Below, piece by piece: positions 1-6,114 of a stretch of 6,666 nt of DNA; positions within the stretch are counted from its first letter, which is position 1, and every line of letters begins with the position of its first letter. This DNA comes from Myxococcales bacterium (GTDB lineage: Bacteria > Myxococcota > Bradymonadia > UBA7976 > UBA1532), in the NCBI GenBank assembly GCA_020430675.1, contig JAGQJJ010000227.1, forward strand, positions 1 to 6,666. Direction: 5' to 3'. A program made the position numbers and the translations under genes. The notes beneath the pieces are model-generated. The model did not search any database. It was not told where the DNA came from and saw only the letters and a program-made list of their open reading frames with translations.

Positions 1-2
1 CC

Positions 3-3000
3 ACCCGCGGTGACGCGGCGATCGATGCCGCGCCCGATATGCGCCCGGTGGGCGATGGGGCCGAGCCCGATGCCGAACCCGGGGCCGACATGGCCGACGC
101 CGCGCCGCCGGTCGACATGGCGGTCGACGGGGCCGTCGACGGCCCACCAATGCCACAAGATATGGCATCACCCGATGACATGAATGCCACCGATGGCATC
201 GCGCCGCCCGAAGACATGCACGTCGAGCTCGATCGGGCGCCGCCCGACGAGGGTCTGCCGGACGTGCTGCCGCCCGATCTGGCGCCGCCTGATTTGGGGG
301 GGCCCGACGCCGAGCGGCCCGACGTCGAGCTGCCCGACGTTGAGCCGCCCGACGTTGAGCTGCCCGACGTTGAGCTGCCCGACGTCGAGCCGCCCGTCGA
401 CCTGGGCCCATCGACCGACGCCGCGCCGCCGGCCTGCGCCGACGATCCGTTCGAACCCAACGATGCGCTGATCGCACCGACGCTGCTGGTGATCGCCCGC
501 GACAACGAAGAGACGTACCCCGACCTGCGCGTCTGCCCCGACAATGAGGACTGGTACATCTTTGACGTCTGCGCCCGCGGCCATGTGCGCGTCGAAGTCA
601 CGTTCAGCCACGCCGACGGCGACCTCGACCTGCATTTGTTCGGGCCGGATCTGCTGCCCATCGCGCTCGCCGAGTCGGATGACGACAACGAGACGCTCGA
701 CTTGGACGTGCCCTTTGGCCCCCTCTTTGCGCGGGTCTTCGGCGCGCCCGAGGTCACCAACGACTACACGCTGACGGTGGCGATCGATTGCCCGTGCCGC
801 GGCGATGATGACTGCGCCGAGGGGCTGGTCTGCCAGGGCGGCGACTGCGTGCCCCCGCCCGATTGCGCCGACGACTCGGACTGCCCGGCGCCCGAGGTCT
901 GCCGCCAGGGCGAGTGCGTGCCGCCGCCCCCGCCCGATGGCACCTGCGCGGGCCCTTTCCCGCTTGCGGTCGACGACGTGGCGATGGGCACCACCGCCGG
1001 CGTCGGCGTCGACCTTGGCGACTGCGGCGGCAACGAGCGCGCGGCGGTGCCCGAGGTGGTCTATGCGCTGACGCTCGAAGCGGCCGGCACCTACTGCCTC
1101 AATACCCGCGGCTCGGCGTTCGACACCGTGCTCTATGTGCGCGGCGAATGCGGCGCGCCCGGCACCCAGCTCGCCTGCCGTAATGACAACCCCGGCATCA
1201 ACGGCGCCGGCGGGCAGGCGGCGCTCGACCTGACGCTCGACGCGCCGGGCACGGTGTTTGTCTTTGTCGACGGCTACTCGGGCCTCGCCGACCGAATCAA
1301 CGAGGGCGACTACACGCTGAGCGTGACCGAAGGCATCTGTCGGCCGCCGCCGGAATGCGCGCCCGAGACCGAAGTCGATGATTGCGGCGCCGAGCAGCGG
1401 TGCTTCGAGGGGCAATGCGTGCGCTGCATCGAAGACCCGGACTGCCCGCCGACCGACCGTTGCGTGGCCAACCGCTGCACCGATTGCACCTTCGACGCCG
1501 ACTGCGCCGAGGGCCTGCGCTGCACGCCCGATCACGTCTGCGTGGCCTGCATCGGCGACGCGGACTGCGGGCCGGCCGAGGTCTGCCGGGTCAATCGCTG
1601 CGAGCCCGATCCGACGCTGAACGGCACCTGCCTCGCGCCCGCCGAGGCGCTGGTCGACGTGGTCTATCATGGCTTCACCGACGGCGTGGGCCAGCAGGTC
1701 GGCACTTGCGGCCATATCGAGCCCAACCCGGCGGCGCCCGAGGTGGTCTACCGCTTCGAGCCGCCCGCGCCGGGGCCCTATTGCGCCAACTCGGCCGGCT
1801 CGCTGTTCGACAGCGTGGTCTACGCCCGCACTGAATGCGACGCGCCCGCGACCGAGATCGCCTGCAACGACGACGCGCGACCGATCACCGGCAGCGGCGC
1901 GGCGGCGCTCGATTTTGTCGCCGAGGGGCCAGTCTATGTCTTCGTCGATGGCTTCTCAACGGCCAATGTCACCCGGCGCGGGCCGTACGATCTGGTCATC
2001 ACCGCGGGCCCCTGCCGGCCGCCGCCGGAATGCCTCGTCGACGCCGACTGCCCGGTGGGCGAGGTGTGCGCCGACGGCGAGTGCGTGCTGGCCCCATGCG
2101 TCGACGACAACGACGAAGAGAACGATGACCGCATCGACTCGACCGGCCTGGCCTTGCCCGCGGCGCGTCCGGCGCAAAGGCTGTGCGCGCAGGACGATGA
2201 CTGGTACCGCGCCCAGGTCTGCGCCGGCGGCGCGTTGTCGGCGCGCATCGAGTTCGCGCATGCCGCGGCGGACCTGACGCTCGAAGCCATCCGCGACTCG
2301 GGCGAGGTCGCCGATCGCAGCGCCAGCCTGACCGACGCCGAGTCGGTCCGGGTGCAGGTGGGCGACGACGAAGACGAGACGGTCTATCTGCGCGTGCTTG
2401 GCCCGGCCAACGCCTCGACCGACTATGCCTTGTCGGCGTCGATGGCCTGCCCCGAGTGCGTCTTCCCCGAGGACTGCGGCGAAGGCGAATTGTGTCTCGG
2501 CGAGGGGCCCGACCGGCTCTGCTTGGCCGCACGTCGCCCCGCGGTGGGCGAGGTGATCGTGTCGGAGGTGATGGCGGATCCCATCGGCGAAGAGACCTTC
2601 AATGAGTGGTTCGAGCTGAGCAATCGCACCGATGAGACCCTGTGGCTGCGCGATGTGCGCGTCATCGATGACTCGCAGGACGCGGTGCACATCAACACGG
2701 ATCTGCTGCTGCCGCCGCGGGGGCAGGTGGTGATCGCGCGGCAGGCAGCCAATAACGGCGGGCTGCCGCGGGTTGACTTCGCCTCGCCCTCGTTCAACCT
2801 GGCGCTGGCCGGTGACGCGCTGGTGGTGCTCGGCGCCGACGGGCGCGAGCTGAGCGCCTTCCGTTACGATGCCGGGCTGACCTTTCTGCGCCCGCTGGAG
2901 GCATCGTTGCAGCTCGATGGCACCCTGCCCCCCGATGGCGATGCCACCGACCCCGCCGCCTGGTGCCCCGCCACGCAGGTCTATGGGCCCGGCGGCGCGG

Positions 3001-3365
3001 GTTCGCCAGGCGCCCCCAATGCGGCCTGCCCGCCCTGGCCGCCCGGTCTCGACACCGATGGCGTCTTTGCGCTGTTCACCGACCGTTGCTTCGGCTGCCA
3101 TCTCGGCGGTGAGTTTGCCCACGTGGGCAACTTCAACATGGATGCCTTCCCCGAGGCGGTCATCGGGGTGCCTTCCGATGACCGGCCCGCCATCCAATTG
3201 ATCGCACCGGGCGACCGGGCGGGCAGCTACCTGTTCCGCAAGGTGGCCGGTTCGGTGGTCGAAGCCGGCGGCGAGGGCGCGATGATGCCCATCGGCGGGC
3301 CCTTCCTCGACGCGGCCGAGTTGGAGGGGCTGGGGCAGTGGATCGACGGGCTGGCCCCACCCTGA
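3..3365 (+). CDS. Large secreted mosaic protein: D/P-rich stalk, PPC-like modules, Cys-rich repeats, lamin-tail-like domain, C-terminal haem c domain (5' partial)
   Basis: The frame is open to the left edge and the linker (AAIDAAPD) already runs before the first ATG at 39, so the real start and signal peptide are probably outside the window. Residues are numbered from that ATG. Residues 1-133 are an Asp/Pro/Ala/Glu-rich stalk. Residues about 134-250 and 687-803 are two related beta-rich modules resembling bacterial pre-peptidase C-terminal domains (shared DWY, VCA and F-HA-DL motifs). Residues about 301-430 and 529-655 are a second related pair. Eight Cys-rich units, mostly C-x5-C-x5-C-x4-C, lie between modules (253-293, 440-521, 665-682, 807-828). 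Residues about 832-995 resemble a lamin-tail domain (GEVIVSEVMADP, NEWFEL). Residues 1003-1108 carry CFGCH (1017-1021) and MMP (1082-1084), as in planctomycete-type cytochrome c domains. By inference it is a cell-surface protein; many Cys and covalent haem would require export. Its function is unknown. The open frame is certain, the domain names less so. Confidence 0.9.
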   Translation, partial: TRGDAAIDAAPDMRPVGDGAEPDAEPGADMADAAPPVDMAVDGAVDGPPMPQDMASPDDMNATDGIAPPEDMHVELDRAPPDEGLPDVLPPDLAPPDLGGPDAERPDVELPDVEPPDVELPDVELPDVEPPVDLGPSTDAAPPACADDPFEPNDALIAPTLLVIARDNEETYPDLRVCPDNEDWYIFDVCARGHVRVEVTFSHADGDLDLHLFGPDLLPIALAESDDDNETLDLDVPFGPLFARVFGAPEVTNDYTLTVAIDCPCRGDDDCAEGLVCQGGDCVPPPDCADDSDCPAPEVCRQGECVPPPPPDGTCAGPFPLAVDDVAMGTTAGVGVDLGDCGGNERAAVPEVVYALTLEAAGTYCLNTRGSAFDTVLYVRGECGAPGTQLACRNDNPGINGAGGQAALDLTLDAPGTVFVFVDGYSGLADRINEGDYTLSVTEGICRPPPECAPETEVDDCGAEQRCFEGQCVRCIEDPDCPPTDRCVANRCTDCTFDADCAEGLRCTPDHVCVACIGDADCGPAEVCRVNRCEPDPTLNGTCLAPAEALVDVVYHGFTDGVGQQVGTCGHIEPNPAAPEVVYRFEPPAPGPYCANSAGSLFDSVVYARTECDAPATEIACNDDARPITGSGAAALDFVAEGPVYVFVDGFSTANVTRRGPYDLVITAGPCRPPPECLVDADCPVGEVCADGECVLAPCVDDNDEENDDRIDSTGLALPAARPAQRLCAQDDDWYRAQVCAGGALSARIEFAHAAADLTLEAIRDSGEVADRSASLTDAESVRVQVGDDEDETVYLRVLGPANASTDYALSASMACPECVFPEDCGEGELCLGEGPDRLCLAARRPAVGEVIVSEVMADPIGEETFNEWFELSNRTDETLWLRDVRVIDDSQDAVHINTDLLLPPRGQVVIARQAANNGGLPRVDFASPSFNLALAGDALVVLGADGRELSAFRYDAGLTFLRPLEASLQLDGTLPPDGDATDPAAWCPATQVYGPGGAGSPGAPNAACPPWPPGLDTDGVFALFTDRCFGCHLGGEFAHVGNFNMDAFPEAVIGVPSDDRPAIQLIAPGDRAGSYLFRKVAGSVVEAGGEGAMMPIGGPFLDAAELEGLGQWIDGLAPP
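303..392 (+). repeat. Six tandem 15-base units encoding PDVE(L/P)
   Basis: Six in-frame 15-base units encode PDAER, PDVEL, PDVEP, PDVEL, PDVEL and PDVEP inside the acidic stalk of the large protein. The middle units are nearly identical at DNA level (core gagctgcccgacgtt). This suggests recent expansion by slippage or unequal recombination, so copy number may vary between strains. The encoded segment is probably an extended, Pro-stiffened, negatively charged spacer between the membrane anchor and the folded modules. Confidence 0.85.
939..1358 (+). repeat. Duplicated protein module, copy 1 (within the large gene)
   Basis: Residues 301-440 of the large protein are an intragenic duplication of residues 529-665. 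Shared landmarks in order are GTC, a Cys before the PEVVY motif, YC-N--GS-FD-V-Y, EC-AP-T--AC, a VFVDG(Y/F)S strand motif and the terminal CRPPPEC. Five cysteines (303, 329, 353, 371, 380) have counterparts in copy 2. The similarity is clear in protein and partial in DNA, so the duplication is not very recent. The fold is probably a PPC-like beta-sandwich, by inference. Confidence 0.8.
1623..2033 (+). repeat. Duplicated protein module, copy 2 (within the large gene)
   Basis: Residues 529-665 are the second copy of the module at residues 301-440. Its matching cysteines are 531, 557, 582, 600 and 609, and it also ends in CRPPPEC followed by a Cys-rich unit. The retained CRPPPEC junction shows that module and linker were duplicated together. 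Confidence 0.8.
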
Positions 3366-3373
3366 TCGCGCCC

Positions 3374-3402
3374 GGCGGGGTGTTGTGCTTGCGGGCCCCG
3401 CC
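3374..3402. promoter_or_regulatory. Inverted repeat between the large gene and the nucleotidase gene
   Basis: GGCGGGG at 3374-3380 is complementary to CCCCGCC at 3396-3402, with a 15-base loop. It begins 9 bases after the stop codon of the large gene and has no T-run after it (TTCTATGCT follows), so it is at best a weak terminator. It overlaps the candidate -35 element and spacer of the downstream promoter, so it could equally be an operator or a chance GC palindrome. Confidence 0.35.
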
Positions 3403-3411
3403 TTCTATGCT
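3383..3411 (+). promoter_or_regulatory. Candidate sigma70-type promoter for the nucleotidase-acyltransferase unit
   Basis: TTGTGC (3383-3388) and TATGCT (3406-3411) are separated by exactly 17 bases. They match the sigma70 consensus at 3 of 6 and 4 of 6 positions. Transcription would start near 3418, leaving about 20 bases of leader before the ATG at 3439, which contains the ribosome binding site. No transcript evidence is available, and chance matches of this quality are possible. Confidence 0.45.
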
Positions 3412-3424
3412 CCCGTTCACCAGC

Positions 3425-3435
3425 GGAGGGAGGAG
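3425..3435 (+). promoter_or_regulatory. Ribosome binding site that decides the nucleotidase start
   Basis: GGAGGGAGGAG lies 3 bases before the ATG at 3439, with GGAGG-type cores at suitable distance. An in-frame GTG at 3385 would add 18 residues. It has no comparable site, sits inside the candidate promoter, and would bury the hydrophobic signal peptide, so 3439 is preferred. Confidence 0.8.
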
Positions 3436-3438
3436 TCC

Positions 3439-4932
3439 ATGCGCTCGCTGTTTTTGTTGTCGGTGGTTGCGTTCGCCTCGGCCTGCGGCGGGCCACCGAC
3501 CCGACCCGAGGCCACCACGCCCAAGGCCGATCTGGTCATCCTGCAGCTCAACGACGTGTATGAGATGAACCCCATCAGCGGCGCCGGCGGGCTGGCCCGG
3601 GTGGCCACGTTGCGCGACCGCCTGGCCGCCGAGGGCGAGGTGCTCACGCTGCTGGCGGGCGACTTCCTCAGCCCCTCGGCCATCGGGCTGGCCAAGGTCG
3701 ACGGCGAGCGCCTCGCCGGGGCGCAGATGGTCGCCACCTTCAATGCGATGGGCCTCGACCTGGTCACGTTTGGCAACCACGAGTTCGACGTGAAAGAGGC
3801 GCAGCTCCTTTCGCGCCTGGGCGAGTCGAAGTTCAAGTGGATCTCAAGCAATGTGACCCGGGCCGATGGCTCGGCCTTCCCGGGCGTCGAGACTCATATG
3901 GTGCGCACCGTGCGAGGGGTCAAGGTGGGCTTGTTCGGGCTGACGCTCGACAGCAACAAGCAGCCCTGGGTGAAGTATGACACCGACTATCAAGGCATCG
4001 CGCGGCGCGAGGTGGCGGCGCTGAAGGCCGAGGGCGCCGAAGTCATCGTGGCGATGACCCACCTCGACCTGCACGATGACATCGCGCTGGCCGGCGCAGT
4101 GCCCGAGATCGACATCATCGTCGGCGGGCATGAGCACGAGAACTGGCGCGTGGACCGCGGCAGCGACATGACACCGGTGCGCAAGGCCGACGCCAACGCG
4201 CGCACCGTCTTTGTGCACCGCATCAACCGGGCGCCGGGGCAGGCCAAGGTCGACTCGACGCTGGTGCCGATCGACGCCTCGCTGCCCGATCAGGCGGCGA
4301 CGGCCAAGGTGGCGGCCGAGTGGACGAAGAAGGCCTTCGACAGCTTCCGGGCCGACGGGCTCAACCCCGAGAAAGAGGTCACCACCGCCTGGACCGACTT
4401 CGACGGCCATGAGTCGAGCGTGCGCAATACCTGCACCGATCTGACCGATGTCATCGGCGAGAGCATGCTGATCGAGGGTGCGCCCATCTCGGTCTACAAC
4501 GGCGGCAGCATTCGCATCGATGACACGCTGCCCGAAGGCACGAAGATCACCGAGTACGACGTGCTGCGGGTGCTGCCTTTTGGCGGCAAGGTGGTCGCGG
4601 GCCAGTGGACGGGCGCATTGCTCGGCCAGGTGCTCGACGCCGGCTACGGCAATCGCGGCAAGGGCGGGTGGCTCCAGCTTCAAGGCATCACCGGCCAGCC
4701 CGGCGCCTGGATGATCGGCGGCGCGGCGCTCGACCCGGCGGCGACCTACGCGGTGGTGACCACCGAGTTCCTGCTGACCGGCCAGGAGGAGAACCTGGGC
4801 TTCCTCAAGCGCGACAACCCGGGCATCAGCGGCCTCAAAGACGGCCCCGACGTGCGGCAGCTGCTCATCGGGCGGCTGGCCAAGGGGCGGCTCGACAGCC
4901 CGCGCAATTGTCCCAAGGCGGCGCATCCATAA
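3439..4932 (+). CDS. 5'-nucleotidase/UshA-family metallophosphatase, putative lipoprotein
   Basis: 497 residues, a usual family length. Family members hydrolyse phosphate esters of nucleotides or related substrates with a two-metal centre, usually outside the cytoplasm. Residues 1-16 form a signal peptide ending in A-S-A-C, so Cys16 is probably lipidated. The lipobox is weak (Ala at -3), and cleavage by signal peptidase I is the alternative. The metallophosphatase domain covers about 31-260: LND39VY, GD75, GNHEFD (112-117), TH208 and GGHEH (229-233). The C-terminal substrate-binding domain covers about 300-480: NTCTDLTD (330-337), NGGSIR (354-359), ITEYDVLRVLPFG (370-382) and GGWLQLQG (409-416). 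Oddly, the first motif has Tyr41 where UshA-type enzymes have the metal-binding His. It is the first gene of a two-gene unit with the acyltransferase 15 bases downstream. The family is firm; the substrate (nucleotide, NAD, sugar nucleotide or cyclic nucleotide) cannot be told from sequence. Confidence 0.93.
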   Translation: MRSLFLLSVVAFASACGGPPTRPEATTPKADLVILQLNDVYEMNPISGAGGLARVATLRDRLAAEGEVLTLLAGDFLSPSAIGLAKVDGERLAGAQMVATFNAMGLDLVTFGNHEFDVKEAQLLSRLGESKFKWISSNVTRADGSAFPGVETHMVRTVRGVKVGLFGLTLDSNKQPWVKYDTDYQGIARREVAALKAEGAEVIVAMTHLDLHDDIALAGAVPEIDIIVGGHEHENWRVDRGSDMTPVRKADANARTVFVHRINRAPGQAKVDSTLVPIDASLPDQAATAKVAAEWTKKAFDSFRADGLNPEKEVTTAWTDFDGHESSVRNTCTDLTDVIGESMLIEGAPISVYNGGSIRIDDTLPEGTKITEYDVLRVLPFGGKVVAGQWTGALLGQVLDAGYGNRGKGGWLQLQGITGQPGAWMIGGAALDPAATYAVVTTEFLLTGQEENLGFLKRDNPGISGLKDGPDVRQLLIGRLAKGRLDSPRNCPKAAHP

Positions 4933-4947
4933 AGGGAGGCGGTCGCG

Positions 4948-5682
4948 ATGATCCGCCGATTGCTCTCCACCGCGTTCTGGTTCTTCATCTTGATCAGTTC
5001 GCTGGTGCTGTTTCCGACCGCGGCGCTCATCTTCGTGACGACGGCGCTGTTCGACCGGCGGCTGGTGGTGCTGCACCGCTTCACCTGTTTCTGGGCGTCG
5101 ATCTACACCTGGATGAACCCGGCCTGGCGGGTGAAGGTCGAGGGGCGCGAGTTCATCGACCCGCGCGAGACCTATGTGATGGTGGCCAACCACCTGTCAC
5201 TGCTCGATATTCTCGTTCTGTTCCGGCTGTTTCGGCACTTCAAGTGGGTCTCGAAGATCGAGAACTTCAGGGTGCCGCTGGTGGGTTGGAACATGCGGCT
5301 CAACCGGTACATCCCCCTGGTCCGCGGTGACCGCGAGAGCGTGATGAAGATGCTTGAGCTGTGCCGGCGCACGCTGCTGAGCGGCAGCTCGATCATGATG
5401 TTCCCCGAAGGCACGCGCTCGGCCGATGGGCGGCTCAAGGCCTTCAAGCCGGGGGCTTTTCAGCTCGCACTCGAGACCGGCAGGCCGATCCTGCCGATCG
5501 CGCTGACCGGTACCGCGGACGCCCTGCCCAAGAAGGGCTATGTGCTGCGGGGCAGCCATAGCATCCGCGTGCGCGTCCTGGCGCCGATCGCGCAGGCGGC
5601 TTTTGCCGGTGAGACGCCGGCGTCGCTGGCCGAGAAGGTGCGCGATGTGATCGCGCGCGCCATCGGGGCCGAGAAGGCCTGA
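4948..5682 (+). CDS. plsC: 1-acyl-sn-glycerol-3-phosphate acyltransferase (PlsC family)
   Basis: 244 residues, typical for PlsC. This enzyme transfers a fatty acyl group from acyl-ACP or acyl-CoA to lysophosphatidic acid, giving phosphatidic acid at the inner face of the cytoplasmic membrane. Residues about 7-35 are a hydrophobic membrane segment, possibly a re-entrant hairpin. The four family motifs are present in order: NHLSLLD (81-87) with the catalytic His82 and Asp87, a substrate-binding segment with PLVGW (110-114), FPEGTRS (152-158), and LPIALTG (182-188). The ATG at 4948 follows a GGGAGG site (4934-4939) at good spacing. The start lies 15 bases after the nucleotidase stop, so co-transcription is likely, although no biochemical link is evident. 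Genomes often have several PlsC paralogues. This copy, away from other lipid genes, could be an accessory enzyme acting on another lysophospholipid. The symbol reflects the family, not proven orthology. Confidence 0.93.
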   Translation: MIRRLLSTAFWFFILISSLVLFPTAALIFVTTALFDRRLVVLHRFTCFWASIYTWMNPAWRVKVEGREFIDPRETYVMVANHLSLLDILVLFRLFRHFKWVSKIENFRVPLVGWNMRLNRYIPLVRGDRESVMKMLELCRRTLLSGSSIMMFPEGTRSADGRLKAFKPGAFQLALETGRPILPIALTGTADALPKKGYVLRGSHSIRVRVLAPIAQAAFAGETPASLAEKVRDVIARAIGAEKA

Positions 5683-5754
5683 CCGCGGCGCGCGAGTCCG
5701 TTGATTCCCCAAGCGCGCCGGACGCGGCGCCGCTGGCAAGGCCGAGAGCGGAGG

Positions 5755-5778
5755 CGATGCTCGAGCATCGTCGAGCAT
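5755..5778. repeat. Perfect 16-base palindrome plus a repeated half-site in the convergent intergenic region
   Basis: CGATGCTCGAGCATCG (5755-5770) is a perfect palindrome. Its half TCGAGCAT (5761-5768) is repeated directly at 5771-5778. The spot is less GC-rich than its surroundings. It lies between the ends of two converging genes. It could be a protein-binding site, a REP-like intergenic repeat, or part of a shared terminator. No T-run follows on either strand. Confidence 0.6.
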
Positions 5779-5783
5779 ATCGA

Positions 5784-5815
5784 ACGCCCCCAGGGGCGTC
5801 GCGGACCAGCGCGAC
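5784..5815. terminator. Two overlapping hairpins, possible bidirectional terminator or repeat element
   Basis: ACGCCCC (5784-5790) pairs with GGGGCGT (5793-5799) around a very tight 2-base loop. GTCGCG (5798-5803) pairs with CGCGAC (5810-5815) around a 6-base loop. The second stem shares bases with the first, so the two are mutually exclusive at their junction. Their location between converging genes suits transcription termination. Neither has a real T-run; on the minus strand only TTCGAT follows the first hairpin. The terminator role is therefore an inference. The rest of 5683-5856 shows only a GC palindrome (GCGGCGCCGC, 5724-5733) and no gene. Confidence 0.35.
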
Positions 5816-5856
5816 GGAATCCACGGCGCAGCGCACCGCTGTGAGCCCCAGCCGGA

Positions 5857-6114
5857 TCAAGGCATGGCGCGGGGCCGGTCCTCGCACTGGTCGGCGTCAC
5901 TTCGACAGTTGTCTACACAGGCATGGCAGTCGGGCCCCCAGGTTTCGAGGGCATCGTCGGTGTCGCCGTGCGGGTCGAAGCTGGCCCGCGGCGGCTCGCA
6001 GCGGTCGGCGCAGCGGTCGGTGCAGGCGTCGTAGCGCCGGGCGCACTCGGGGTTCTGGAACGACAGGCCGCCGCACCCGAAGGCCAGCAGGCCGAAGACG
6101 ATGGGGCGAAGCAT
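5857..6114 (-). CDS. Small Cys-rich exported protein, putative lipoprotein, function unknown
   Basis: 85 residues. The chosen ATG (complement of 6112-6114) is preceded on the minus strand by GAGGAG about 6 bases upstream. It yields a hydrophobic start (MLRPIVFGLLAFGC) suited to lipoprotein export with Cys14 modified, although Phe at -2 makes the lipobox poor. Longer in-frame starts up to 6468 would put a charged Arg-rich stretch in front of this signal and overlap the divergent gene, so they are rejected. After Cys14 there are eight cysteines at 24, 31, 35, 39, 63, 66, 70 and 77, giving spacings x6, x3, x3 and then x2, x3, x6. This suggests two disulfide-stapled helices, an inference. The acidic DPHGDTDD segment links them. 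I do not recognise a family. It is transcribed alone, toward the acyltransferase gene, and divergently from the lipoprotein gene at 6309. Confidence 0.75.
   Translation of the reverse strand: MLRPIVFGLLAFGCGGLSFQNPECARRYDACTDRCADRCEPPRASFDPHGDTDDALETWGPDCHACVDNCRSDADQCEDRPRAMP

Noticed and set aside
39..41. ATG at 39 as the true start of the large protein
   Set aside because: The preceding codons are open and encode the same AAPD-type linker, there is no ribosome binding site, and no signal peptide follows. The gene most likely begins before the window.
168..1715. 515-codon open frame on the minus strand opposite the large gene
   Set aside because: It is antisense to a frame with clear domain and cysteine repeats. 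Its translation is low-complexity Ala/Gly/Arg/Val with no motifs, as expected of a GC-rich shadow.
1956..3197. 413-codon minus-strand open frame
   Set aside because: Shadow of the lamin-tail and haem region of the large gene, with no recognisable domain, signal or ribosome binding site.
3385..3438. Upstream GTG start for the nucleotidase homologue
   Set aside because: It lies within the candidate promoter, lacks a good ribosome binding site, and would place 18 non-hydrophobic residues before the signal peptide. The ATG at 3439 has GGAGGGAGGAG just upstream.
3844..5193. 449-codon minus-strand open frame across the nucleotidase and acyltransferase genes
   Set aside because: It spans two confidently identified genes and their junction in antisense, and its composition is biased and motif-free.
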